From Eriocheir sinensis (lineage: Eukaryota; Arthropoda; Malacostraca; Decapoda; Varunidae), in assembly GCF_024679095.1 (NCBI RefSeq), contig NC_066522.1, positions 16,094,829-16,158,828 on the forward strand: a stretch of 64,000 nucleotides of DNA. The letters run 5' to 3'. Within the stretch, counting starts at the first letter, position 1. Every line of letters starts with the position of its first letter. The notes under the pieces are model-generated. The model was not told where the DNA came from. It did no database searches and worked only from the letters and a program-made list of their open reading frames with translations. Shown piece by piece: positions 53,885 to 64,000 of the stretch. A program made the translations under genes and the position numbers.

Positions 53885-54495
53885 AATATCTCCGCCAGTT
53901 CTTCTCCCCTGCACAGTTGCTATCCATATACAGGGGCCTTGTCCGCCCTCGTATGGAGTATGCATCTCATGTGTGGGGGGGCTCCACTCACACAGCTCTT
54001 CTGGACAGAGTGGAGTCTAAAGCTCTTCGTCTCATCAGCTCTCCTCCTCCTACTGATAGTCTTCTACCTCTTAAATTCCGTCGCGATGTTGCCTCTCTTT
54101 CTATCTTCTATCGATATTTCCACACTGACTGCTCTTCTGAACTTGCCAACTGCATGCCTCCCCCCCTCCCGCGGCCCCGCTGCACACGACTTTCTACTCA
54201 TGCTCATCCCTATACTGTCCAAACCCCTTATGCAAGAGTTAACCAGCATCATCACTCTTTCATCCCTCACGCTGGTAAACTCTGGAACAATCTTCCTTCA
54301 TCTGTATTTCCTCCTGCCTACGACTTGAACTCTTTCAAGAGAAGGGTATCAGGACACCTCTCCTCCCGAAATTAACCTCTCTTTCGGCCACCTCTTTTGA
54401 TTCTTTTTTAGGAGCAGCGAGCAGCGGGCTTTTTTTTTTTTTACTATTGTTTCCTTTTTTTGTGCCCTTGAGCTGTCTCCTTTTATTGTAAAAAA
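53885..54495 (+). mobile_element. 5'-truncated jockey-like non-LTR retrotransposon
   Basis: The frame 53917-54375 encodes the C-terminal part of an RT ORF: IYRGLVRPRMEYASHVWGG, ALLDRVESKALRLI, HSFIPHAGKLWNNLP and FKRRVSGHL. This is a common decapod jockey-type terminus. Its stop is followed by a 3' tail with CTCTTTCGGCCACCTCTTTT, GAGCAGCGAGCAGCGGGC, a T-rich stretch, TGCCCTTGAGCTGTCTCC and A-run. The catalytic RT core is missing through truncation. Confidence 0.85.
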
Positions 54496-54499
54496 AAAA

Positions 54500-55175
54500 T
54501 ATGAGTGGGAATCACATTGAGAACATTTTCCAGAACATCCCTTGGTTAGTTTCGGAGCTATAGCCGAGCGACTTCACTCAGAGACCACATACCCATGCAC
54601 AGAGAGATCGGAAATATGCGGTCGGGGAGTGGGGAGAAAGGAGGGAGGGAGGATGTAGCAGGAGGGGTGTTTATCAGAGCTTATCAGAGGATGTCGCACT
54701 GTCCATGCCTCCACGCCACTCCTATACTTGCACGAGGCTCCTTCACAACCCTGGCAGCGACTCTACCGTACAACTATAGTTTCGTTTCATCTGTCCATCA
54801 ACAAAGCGGAAATTTGGATAGATGTGGCACCTGTGGATTTCTAGTTCGTGAATACGTGAAAATCAACGTCTATATTTGTACAAGATCACAACATCCACAG
54901 ACTATACAAGATGATGTCACTTTTCTTAGATAAAAGCACCTCTCTGCAGACCACCAAGTTGCATATAGATGAATAGTGAGCGAGCTTTGTCTGCGTCGCA
55001 TGTGCTAGGATGACCATATGAGTATACCGGAAGAGACGCTGCGACTTATCTTTCTACCTAAGTATACGTCACCAGTTTGGAGGCGAAATTGTACGTATAA
55101 TAAATCGAACTGACAATACGGCTTCGTGTAAACTGGGCAAAGGTGTATAAGCGTGAAGATAGAGGAAATCAGATA
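54500..55175. other. No recognised feature
   Basis: Unique-looking sequence; the 112-codon frame at 54595 has no recognisable domain. Confidence 0.4.
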
Positions 55176-55402
55176 AGCTAAAAGAGCATTTAAACATGAA
55201 CCAAGAATATGAAGTTAGAGAAATGATCAATACTTGTGAAGGCAGAGGAAATTAGATAAGTTAGAAGAACACTTAAACATGAACCAAGAATATGAAGTTA
55301 GAGAAATGATCAATACTTGTGAAGACAGAGGAAATTGGATAAGTTAGAACACTTAAACATGAACCAAGAATATGAAGTTAGAGAAATGATCAATACTTAA
55401 TA
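55165..55402 (+). repeat. 78-83-bp minisatellite, three copies
   Basis: AACATGAACCAAGAATATGA followed by AGTTAGAGAAATGATCAATA occurs at about 55193, 55276 and 55358. Confidence 0.9.
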
Positions 55403-55803
55403 CAAACAGGTGACTGAGTGGCTCATGGTCTAAGTCCCGTGCGTGGAGTGCCGGAAGCTTCATTAAAACCCGAGGCACTGATGATAAAGTGTTAGTCAGC
55501 CATTTGCATTCCCCTGACGGTCCTTTGTTTGCGAGACCCTGAGAAGGACATCGACGAGAAGAAGAAAAGAGAAAGTATCATGAGAGGAGAGAGAAAGAGA
55601 GATAAGTAAGAATGAGAGATAATAAGCAATGTGGAATAGGGTGTGTCAGTAGCCTGCTGGATGGCGAGCGAGGGAGGAAAGAGAAGGGGAAGAGGAAGAG
55701 GAGGAGGAAGAGGAAGAGGAAGAGGAGGAGGAGGAAAGGGCGCGAAGGCAACAGAGAGGAAGAAGGATAGGTTTAGGATATCAAGGGAGGAAGGAGGGGA
55801 GGG

Positions 55804-56156
<353 letters not shown>

Positions 56157-56262
56157 GCACAGGGTCACAGCGGGCCAGCAGCGAGGTCAGTCTGAAGGTC
56201 GCAGGTCACTCCTCGGGCTGACGTCACTCCACAACTCTCTCTTATAGCTCTGTAGTGCCATC

Positions 56263-56281
56263 GATAGACAGACAGACATTC

Positions 56282-56312
<31 letters not shown>

Positions 56313-56540
56313 AAGATAGACAGATCGATAGATAGATTGACAGATAGATAGAGATATAGACACAGACAGACAAATAGATAGATACACATAGACAGTTAGA
56401 TAGATATAGATAAAAAGATAAATCAATAATATAGAGAGATGGAAAGATACAGACAGACAAATAGATAGATGAAACGATACAGACAGACACAGATATATAC
56501 AGACTGATCGATCGATAGATAGGTCCAGATAGGTAGATAT
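56263..56540 (+). repeat. (AGAC)n and (GATA)n microsatellites
   Basis: ACAGACAGACAGACAG from about 56268, grading into GATAGATAGA-type repeats to 56525. Confidence 0.85.
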
Positions 56541-56606
56541 AGTTTACTGCTTAATAAATAGATAAAACAAAGAACCATATTTGGATTATAACTTCTTTCT
56601 CTAGTC

Positions 56607-56921
56607 CAGGGCTACTCAGCTATTACGAGCAAAGGTCCAGTTAGACAAGTTCAAATGTATGCAGAGGTCCGGATAAATACTGTAGCTTGACCCCATGCAG
56701 GCTCCAGGAGTAGAAAAATATAATGAAATAATATGTATGTCCTGGTGATGGATTCTTGCAAGGGTAATTCCTCGACTGACTGTAGGCCGAGGAAATACAC
56801 TTGAATCCATTGCCATGACCATGTTATTTGATTATATTATTCTATTCCTGAAGTCTGCAGTCCAGTTACAACACCCAGATGATTCGGATTCGGTCCTCCA
56901 CCCGCCAGTTGAGTAGCCCTT
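56607..56921. mobile_element. hAT-like non-autonomous element (MITE)
   Basis: The left end CAGGGCTACTCAGCT and right end AGTTGAGTAGCCCT form terminal inverted repeats with the CAGGGCTACTCAACT sequence seen in many hAT-type MITEs. It is 315 bp with no coding content. The flanking 8 bp (CTCTAGTC and TTCTAAAT) match at only part of the positions, so a target-site duplication is uncertain. Confidence 0.6.
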
Positions 56922-56999
56922 TTCTAAATTATAAGGAGAGTTGATTGATTATTGGGGCGTTATATCTTGGCGCCGCAACTGCCGGGTCATGTGGCGTCA

Positions 57000-57290
57000 G
57001 GTAAGGAGAGTTAAAAAATGTAATTATTCTAGGAGTAAGATGGAGTAAACTAACTTCATATATAGGGAAAGGAGAGTTAGTAAGATGGAGTAAACTAACT
57101 TCATATATAGGGAAAGGAGAGTTAGTAAGATGGAGTAAACTAACTTCATAGGTAAGGAGAGTTAAAAAATGTAATTATTCCAGGAGTAAGATGGATAAAC
57201 GAACTTCATATATAGGGAAAGGAGAGTTAAAAAAATGCAATTATTCTAGGAGTAAGATGGAGTAAACTAACTTCATATATAGAGAGAAAA
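57000..57290 (+). repeat. Minisatellite of about 43- and 78-bp units, five copies
   Basis: AGTAAGATGGAGTAAACTAA and CTTCATATATAGGGAAAGGA recur; some units include an extra ATGTAATTATTCTAGG segment. Confidence 0.85.
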
Positions 57291-57529
57291 CCTAAAAAGA
57301 GTTATAAAAAAAGTGTTACCAGGGCAGGACAGAGTCTGCACTAACTTCAGAGAGAGAAAGAGACAGGGACAAACGTTGGAATAGGCCTTTGTCATCTGGC
57401 GGTAGGGAGACTCGTAATGGCGGCTGCTGCTTTGGCTGATACTGATGATGATGACTTATTCCCCTCCCGTCCATACGTTCATAAAAATAATCAATACTTC
57501 TATATCCTGGGGGTGTAAGCGCGGGCCCT

Positions 57530-58260
57530 ACGGAACCCTCTCGCGGCGCTTACAACCCCGCTCGATCCAGTCTATTTTCTCGCCTTCCTCCTCCTCTTCT
57601 TTTCCTCCCAATTATAGCTACTTCTTAGTATGCTCTTTTTTCTTTCTGTAGAGTAATAGTGAGCCTTGATAACCTCCTCCCGGCTCTCCCAACCCCGCTC
57701 GATCTAGTCTACCTTCTCGCCTTCTCCTCTTCTTTTCTTCCCAATTTTAGCTACTTTTTTATGTTTTTTTTTCTTTTTCTGCAGAGTAATTGTGACCTTT
57801 GATAACCCCCTCCCGGACCTCCCAACCCCGCTCAATCTAGTCTTCCTTCTCGCCTTCCTCCTCCTCTTTTCCTCCCAATTATAGCGACTTCTTTATATGT
57901 TTTATTTTTATTTTTATGTGGAGTAATAGTGACCCTTGATAACCACCTCCCGGCCCTCCCAACCCCGCTCAATCTATAGTCATCCATCTCCCCTTCCTCT
58001 CTTTCGGATCATATTTCTTTACTTCTTTTTTTGTTGTTGTTGTTCTGTGGGTATAATATCGAGCCATGCTGAAACTCTCCAACCCCTTCCACCCCGCTCA
58101 ACCTAGTCTTGTTTCTCCCCTTTTTCTCTTCCTCCTTATATCTTTCCCTTCCCGGTCATACTTCCTTATTTTCTTCTATTCTGCAAGTGTGATAGTGACC
58201 CTTGCGAAATCTATCTCTTTCTTCCTAACCTCGCTCAGTCTAGTCCTGTAGCCTTTAATG
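57530..58260 (+). repeat. 131-139-bp pyrimidine-rich minisatellite, about five copies
   Basis: CCAACCCCGCTCRATCTAGTC recurs at about 57551, 57689, 57820 and 57959, and more weakly near 58092 and 58230. Each copy has CTCCCAATTATAGCTACTTC and a GAGTAATAGTGACCCTTGAT block. Confidence 0.85.
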
Positions 58261-58615
58261 GTGACACCCTCTTCCTTCTTTCCTTCTCCATTTTCTCCAC
58301 TTCTTCCGTTCTTCCCTTCCCTCTCCTTCAAGCATTTCTCCTCTTCTCCACTTTTCCCGTAAATACTTCACTTCTCCCCTTAATTCTTCTTCGCTTCTCC
58401 CTTCTTTATGCACTTCTCTTGTCCCCTTCTGTACTTCACTCCTCCACTTTTCTCATTCTCCACTTCTTCACTTCTCCCCTACTCACCTTTTCCACTACTC
58501 CATTTCCAGCCTCAGTATAGTCCATGGCCTTCAACGTTGACATCTTCTTCCTTCTTCCATTAATTCCTCCTCCTCCTGACGGCATTCACTCCTATACTAG
58601 CATTCATATAAAACA
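58261..58615. repeat. Pyrimidine-rich low-complexity sequence
   Basis: CTTCTCC-type sequence continuing the arrays on both sides. Confidence 0.6.
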
Positions 58616-59400
58616 TTCTTCATTCTGCAGGTGCGACCGCCACACCTCTCCGTCTTTCTAATCTAGCCCTTAACGATGACACTCCCTTCCTTCTCCTATT
58701 TCGTCCTTTTGCTCCTCCTCCTCCTGACGCTAACACCCATACGAGCGTTTTAAACAATCTTTCATTATTCTGACGGCGAACAGTGACCGCCACACCTCTC
58801 CCAGTCTGCATACCCTAGCCTTCAATGGTGACATTCTCTTCTTCCTTTCCTCTTCCTCCTGACGCTCATCACTCCCATACGAGCGTTTCAAACAATCATT
58901 CTTTAACCTGAGGGCATAACAGCGACCTTGCGGAGCCTCACCACACCCTTCCTCCTTCTCTTCCTTTTCTATTTTTATTCTCCCGCTCATTACGCCCATA
59001 CGAGTGTTTTAAGCAATCATCCTTTATCTTGAGGGTATAAAAGCGACCTTGCGGAACTCCACCACACCCGTCCTTTCCGTCTTTTCCCCTTCCTCCTCGA
59101 TCCTCCTCCTGACCCTAAACATCCACACGAGCGTTTTAAACAATCATTATTTATCTTGAGGGAACGACCTTGCGGAGCACCACCACATCCCTCCTTCTCT
59201 TCTCCTTTCTCCTGTGTAGCTTCTCCTGACGCTAATCTTCCATACGAGGATTTTAAACTATCATTGAAGGTGTAAAAATGGACCTTGCAGAACTCCATCA
59301 CACCCCTTCTCTTCATTTCCCTTTTCTTGACGTTAATCACCCACACGAGCGCTTTAAACAATCATTATCTATCCTGATGGTGTGAAACCGACTACCGTGG
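58616..59400 (+). repeat. 110-137-bp minisatellite, about seven copies
   Basis: ACGAGCGTTTTAAACAATCA recurs at about 58741, 58879, 59000, 59128, 59246 and 59355 with divergence. The block GCGACCTTGCGGAGCACCAC follows each copy. The - strand open frames are products of the repeat. Confidence 0.85.
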
Positions 59401-59992
59401 AACCTCAACTCATTTATTTTAACCTCGCCAATACAACCATCCTCTTTTGCCTCCTCGCCGGGGTGTCTTGTAGCAGGGCAGGGCAGGGATGGTGTATACG
59501 GGGAGCAGGTGCGGAGGGGAGGCAAGGCGTAACAACCACCACCGTCACCGTCATCCCCACCGCCTCTACCGCCGCCGCAATACCCTTGACATTTTACCAA
59601 CCCTAGGAGGCAGTGCAGAGCGGCGGCGGCGGTGGCGGTGGTGAACACGTCTTGCTCTTCTGCATACGGGATTGATATATAGTTTTGTTTTTCCGTTTTG
59701 ATTCCATCCGCGCTGCCATTTTTCTTTCTCCTCTCGTCTCTTGTCTCTCTCTCTCTCTCTCTCTCGTCAGGTGGCATAATACAATTTTTTTCGTATAGTT
59801 TCCACACTTGTAAGTTCACTTCCTATTTCTGCCTCCTGTTCTTGTTTTTCATAATCAAGCAAACAAAAATAAATTAGGAAGTGTAAGGATGCTGGTTGGA
59901 TGAGCTGTAGAGATGCAAGGCGATGATGGATGCTGCTCCCAGATGGATGGATGACTCAAGAGATGGATTACTAGCTACCTATTTCTCAGCTT

Positions 59993-60026
<34 letters not shown>

Positions 60027-60180
60027 CTCCTATAGAACCAAAGACAACATCTGATTTTCGTTTTCCTTGTTTTCACTATACGATTCATGTTAACCGTTAT
60101 GCATATTAAAGCCTTATAACCATAAACAAAAAAAGCAAAACATCAACAAAAAAAGGACCGGAGCAAAACAAACAATAAAA
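59401..60180. other. No recognised gene
   Basis: A GC-rich patch at 59455-59645 (CCGCCGCAA, GGCGGCGGCGGTGG), a (CT)n at 59745-59767 and (AC)n at 59995-60025. Nothing coding is supported. Confidence 0.4.
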
Positions 60181-60454
60181 AACGTCTATTTCCCAGTCGT
60201 GTGATAAATGAATGTCAAACCCGCCAGCCTATTCATCATTTCACGGCAATAAACACTGGATACAAAGGATAAATGGGGTGCGTGGGGCAGGTATACGTGA
60301 TCAGGATGCCAATTAATAATAAGCAGCCCGGTCCGGCAGTAAAGGTGTTCAAATGACTCGCAGGTAAAATTGAGGCGAAGGGAAAAAAACGGCCCATGGT
60401 CAGTTGCGAAGGTGTGTGTGTGGGGGAATGGGGAAGGAGGGGGGGGAGGGGGGG

Positions 60455-60460
60455 GGCCAG

Positions 60461-60491
<31 letters not shown>

Positions 60492-60506
60492 CCGCCTTGC
60501 CGCAAC

Positions 60507-60548
<42 letters not shown>
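60455..60548. repeat. Opposed (GT)n and (CA)n
   Basis: (GT)n at 60461-60491 faces (CA)n at 60512-60547 across about 20 bp, a potential hairpin. Confidence 0.9.
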
Positions 60549-60553
<5 letters not shown>

Positions 60554-60641
60554 GCAAGACAAGGACGCGGGCGCTAAGTAAGGCAAGGGAAGCGTTTCTT
60601 ATCATAGTCTTTAAAAGGTCTTCAGATGAGGGGAGACGAAG

Positions 60642-60727
60642 ATGGATAGATAGATAGATAGATAGATAGATAAATAGATAAATAGAAAGATAGAGAGATA
60701 GATAGATAGAGATAGATAGATAGATAG

Positions 60728-60758
<31 letters not shown>

Positions 60759-60790
60759 CAGATAGATAGATATATAGGTAGATAGACAAC
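60642..60790 (+). repeat. (GATA)n microsatellite
   Basis: GATA-type repeats with AAATA and GAGATA variants, broken on the right by a retrotransposon tail. Confidence 0.9.
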
Positions 60791-60796
60791 AGATAT

Positions 60797-60852
60797 TTTT
60801 TTACAGCAATGGAAGCGAAGCAGCTCAAGGGCAACAAAAACAAGAAACAAAA
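60797..60852 (-). mobile_element. Retrotransposon 3' tail, antisense, in a (GATA)n region
   Basis: TTTTTTTACAGCAATGGAAG and CAGCTCAAGGGCAACAAAAA match the reversed tail end. GATA-type repeat lies before it (60642-60790) and again after it. Confidence 0.65.
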
Positions 60853-61053
60853 TAGTCTTCTAGATAGATATATGGATAGACAGTAGATGAGAGATGAACA
60901 TACAGGGAAAAAAAGGAAAAAAATAAATGGATAGAGAGAGGCAGATACGCATTAAGAAGAAGAAAAAAAATAGCGATACAAGAAAAAAAAAAGAAACCAA
61001 AAAAATGATTGAGATACTTAAAAAAAGAACACAAAAAACAAGAATAAATGAAA

Positions 61054-61058
<5 letters not shown>

Positions 61059-61149
<91 letters not shown>

Positions 61150-61191
61150 ACACCCATGGCCACTTAGGGGATGTGTTGTATATTGCCTCAC

Positions 61192-61252
<61 letters not shown>

Positions 61253-61270
61253 ACACAACACAACACAACA
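61059..61270 (+). repeat. (AG)n and (CA)n microsatellites
   Basis: (AG)n at 61060-61148 and (CA)n at 61195-61246, followed by (CAACA)n to 61270. Confidence 0.95.
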
Positions 61271-61462
61271 CAACGCAGCACACAGCAAGGTCGCCCCGCT
61301 CAGTAAGGCGCGGGTCTCATTTCACACCGCGGACAGTAAAAGGTCTCCGCTGAGGGTCGAACGGGCGTCTCCTCCTTAAAGGGCAGACATCCATTAAGCC
61401 AACACATGATAGGAATATGCAACAGTTAGACGAACATGGCGACTGATGATGATGTTGATGAT

Positions 61463-61640
61463 TTTTTTTCTCTCTTTTTTTACGGCACAAGGAGACAGAT
61501 CGATGGTATTGCAATTCTGATATAAATAAGACAAAAAAAAGCCTCGATGATTTTCCTTTTTTTTTTTTTTACAGCACCAGAAAACAGATCAAGGACTATG
61601 CAATTAACATGATTTGAAATATGATATAAATAAAGCATCT
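61463..61640 (-). mobile_element. Two short retrotransposon tail fragments, antisense
   Basis: Two successive T-run + TACGGCACAAGGAGACAGAT / TACAGCACCAGAAAACAGAT blocks start at about 61463 and 61557. Each is followed by ATGCAATT-like sequence, suggesting a local duplication of a degraded tail. Confidence 0.45.
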
Positions 61641-61829
61641 GCTCCTCCTGCAAAACAAAAGAAAGAGTATAGTTTGTTTGCTTGTAAATGTATGCGTAAT
61701 GGCTGCTCTTGTTACGTACAGAGTTAATCATGATATCTGAAACGTATAAACTCACCAACGTTTCACTTAGTTCTTAGTAGGAAAGGTGGATATTGTGGTG
61801 TACATCCAGTTGTTTAGAAAGATTAATAT

Positions 61830-61935
61830 TGCTTTTTTTTACATTTTTTTTTTTACAAGAAAGGAGACAGCTCAAGGGCACAAAAAAAGGAAACTAATGA
61901 AGAAAAAAAAAAGCCCGCTACTCGTTGCTGAATAC
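61830..61935 (-). mobile_element. Retrotransposon 3' tail, antisense
   Basis: A T-run, ACAAGAAAGGAGACAGCTCA, AGGGCACAAAAAAAGG and AAGCCCGCTACTCGTTGCT match the reversed jockey-like tail well. A MITE begins about 50 bp further on. Confidence 0.75.
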
Positions 61936-61977
61936 TCTGACAATCATTCTTTACGTCGTGGTTAATACATATTCTTT

Positions 61978-62202
61978 ATTTAACATTTCGGCGCCCATGC
62001 AAGCACTCATATTTGTCAAGGCTTTCATAAGAGCTGTGGGCATTTCCATGGATAGTTATATGGCCCTGGTGGTATATTGACAAAGCTTCTATGTACCATG
62101 AACGTGAACAAAAAGACTCATGAGAACCCGATTAATCTCCTCGTCGGCCTTTGGATACAGCTGAGGTGAGAGGCGGAAGCGTCTGCATGAGGATACTGAC
62201 CT
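61978..62202 (+). mobile_element. MITE copy 6
   Basis: ACATTTCGGCGCCC, GTCAAGGCTTTCATAAGAGC, CCATGAACGTGAACAAAAAG and ACCCGATTAATCTCCTCG match the family in order. The right end GAAGCGTCTGCATGAGGATA is a diverged inverted repeat. Confidence 0.75.
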
Positions 62203-62419
62203 ATATCTCTGTTCAAAAGCTCCGATGTTTCTCCCAAATGTTTCGCCGTGGCTGAATAATAATTGTTTGTACTTTTAATGATACGCAATGGCCAGCAGTT
62301 TGTGTGTTGGCTTAAAGTTGAGTTTTATTGCATCACTGGACATGAATTGTTATTTATGTTATTGTTTTTATTGTTGCAATATTATATGCCTGTGATCATG
62401 TAGCCAATTAAGTGATCTA

Positions 62420-62620
62420 CCTATATACTTAATTATCTAACTTTTGATATATCTCTACCTCTGTTTATCTGTCTACCTATCTATCGTTCTATCTATCTAT
62501 TAATTTATCTATAGTTATCTGTATAGAGTACCTATTTATCTGTCTATCTATCTACCTGTGTGTATCTATATCATTCAGCTAGTCAGTCAGCCACCCACTC
62601 TATCAATCTATACTTATATT
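62420..62620 (+). repeat. (TCTA)-type degenerate microsatellite
   Basis: CTATCTATCTAT-like words with CTACCTAT and TCTGTCTA variants. Confidence 0.75.
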
Positions 62621-62819
62621 TGCAAGTGCAGGTGCTCTCAACACATCTACTCCCAGCACTACGTCTACCCACCTCACCTATCGTTGCTTATCCCTCGTCT
62701 CTCAACCTTGTCGAACGCGCTAACAATCATATTTTTTGGTCATTTTTTAGAATACATATCTATTATAAAGTTATAAAGCCCAGCAACCTACGAGCGAAAG
62801 GCTTCAGGCAGGCGAACTG

Positions 62820-63530
62820 AGGCGCCGAGACGTTTAAGAATGCGGGCTCTGGTCTGTCTAGCTAAGAAACATGGCGGGTGTGAGGAAGTGTCAGCCGAGA
62901 ATGTCATGCACGGCCAAGGGGGAGCCAAATCATCCGTCGTGCCCACGTGACTGCTGATAAAGACGAGGCGCGGTGACATTCCCGACGCGCCGCCGCCACC
63001 CTGCCTGATAGCGGCGTCTGGGGCTCGGCGGCTCGACGCTGCATTATAATCATATTCCGATTGTTTTTCACTAGTTAACGCGGATATTGCATTATTGGAT
63101 CCTTTAACCGTGCTGTACATAGATAATTTAAGAAAAGGCTTAGTTTGTAGATAATATTACTGATGAAACATGTAAGTACCAGTTTATCAAAGACAATTAA
63201 AATCATCATACTTATTGTGCCATCAATCTGAAATCCTTGAAAACTGAATAAATTGAAATATTATGATTATCCAATTTTTTTTATTTGTATTTCACTTTAT
63301 ATTGAGGTTGCATTATCAAGAGTGAATACTGATTTACAACTGTCGAGGCTTTATCTACCACAATGCAAGGCCGGCGATCCAGCAGCGGCGCCGTGATAGC
63401 AGCAGCGCCGGCGTGTCATGGCCGCGCCTCTTATCTATAATACACTTACTTATATATTTTTTCCACTCTCCACAATATATATTTATGACGTCACATATCT
63501 ATTTGGCGCCCCGTGGGTCAATAGTCCGTA
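62820..63530. promoter_or_regulatory. GC-rich patches in unique sequence, possible regulatory DNA
   Basis: GC-rich stretches at 62820-63045 and 63365-63430 lie within AT-rich sequence. They carry AACATGGCGGG (62868-62878) and GTCATGGCC (63415-63423), both matching the Pho/YY1 ATGGC core. No domain-bearing frame. Functional role is inference. Confidence 0.25.
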
Positions 63531-63537
63531 TCCTTAA

Positions 63538-63672
63538 ACGTATCAGGTATAAGGACACCTCTCCTCCCGAAATTGACCCCTCTTTCGGCAACCTCTTTTG
63601 GATTCTTTTTTAGGAGCAGCGAGTAGCGGGCTTTTTTTTATTGTTGTTTTCTTTTTTTTGTGCCCTTGAGCG
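63538..63672 (+). mobile_element. Retrotransposon 3' tail with end of RT frame
   Basis: CACCTCTCCTCCCGAAATT, CCCTCTTTCGGCAACCTCTT, GGAGCAGCGAGTAGCGGGC and TGCCCTTGAGC match the 54.3-54.48-kb copy closely. The tail is cut at GAGC, where a MITE copy begins. Confidence 0.8.
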
Positions 63673-63882
63673 GCACTACACTTCACTTATTTGAAAAGCC
63701 CCTCGTAGAAGCGAATGGGATTTTCATGGACGGTTTCGTGATCCTAGTGATGATAGTTTTATCCGGCTTTTGCATCTTCAACGGGAAAATCACCCACGAA
63801 AACCCGGTTAATCTTCTCTGTGGCCTTGGGAAATAGTCGTAATAGGAGCCCGGCACGTTTAAGAATATGGACTTCTATCATA
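63666..63882 (+). mobile_element. MITE copy 7, diverged
   Basis: TGGACGGTTTCGTGATCCTA, ACCCGGTTAATCTTCTCTG, TGGCCTTGGGAAATAG and the end CGTTTAAGAATATGGAC match the family. It abuts the end of a retrotransposon tail. Confidence 0.65.
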
Positions 63883-64000
63883 CGTTTTTTTCTTCGATGT
63901 AACTCTCCTCCACACGTTCTAAATAGTTTTTTTTTTCTAGATAAACAAGGACATGGAGGTTATTTTTTTTCTTTTATAAATTTCACCACTTACATCTGAC

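Noticed and set aside
55405..55480. tRNA-like A-box (GTGACTGAGTGGC)
   Set aside because: No B-box, no cloverleaf pairing that I could build.

Overview
The window is eukaryotic nuclear DNA, most likely from a decapod crustacean. This rests on arthropod-type TTAGG telomeric repeat blocks, very dense (AG)n, (GT)n and (TAG)n microsatellites, and non-LTR retrotransposon fragments of types familiar from decapod genomes. The species cannot be read from the sequence; a crab or shrimp is an inference.

One host protein gene is supported: a Polycomb-group Posterior sex combs / Su(z)2 (PCGF family) homologue on the + strand at about 17.36-24.2 kb, with 3'UTR running on to perhaps 25.1 kb. Five coding exons (17396-17572, 17897-18032, 19486-19748, 20166-20267, 20627-24196) join in consistent phase and encode about 1415 residues. 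They give an N-terminal C3HC4 RING, a PCGF-specific segment, a RAWUL ubiquitin-like domain split over exons 4 and 5, and a Ser/Pro/Thr-rich, basic, presumably disordered C-terminal region in one 3.57-kb last exon. This is the layout of insect Psc and Su(z)2, and the product is expected to be a PRC1 subunit acting on chromatin with a RING1/Sce partner.

Upstream (about 14.5-17.36 kb) the gene is preceded by successive short tandem arrays, including a 150-157-bp array and a three-copy array that triplicates the splice acceptor of the first coding exon. Intron 2 carries a 77-bp minisatellite that ends 25 bp before exon 3.

The rest is repeat-rich intergenic DNA. A nearly full-length but frameshifted non-LTR retrotransposon of CR1/L2 type lies on the - strand at about 39.6-44.0 kb, possibly with 5'UTR to 44.9 kb. 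It has an ORF1 with a CxxC motif pair, an 8-aa repeat linker and an SGNH esterase domain, and an ORF2 with endonuclease and reverse transcriptase. A 5'-truncated jockey-like copy lies at 53.9-54.5 kb. Its 3' tail is found alone at about ten other places, four of them inside other tandem repeats. A family of about 210-230-bp terminal-inverted-repeat elements (MITEs) has seven copies, and one hAT-like MITE is present at 56.6 kb.

Many intervals hold minisatellites with 50-160-bp units and 2-15 diverged copies, plus kilobase-scale polypurine or polypyrimidine tracts. The long low-complexity open frames in those tracts are not genes. A few GC-rich, non-repetitive islands (about 35.0-35.4, 36.8-37.1, 46.4-46.95 and 62.8-63.5 kb) have no recognised coding content and may be regulatory. 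No tRNA, rRNA or CRISPR was recognised.
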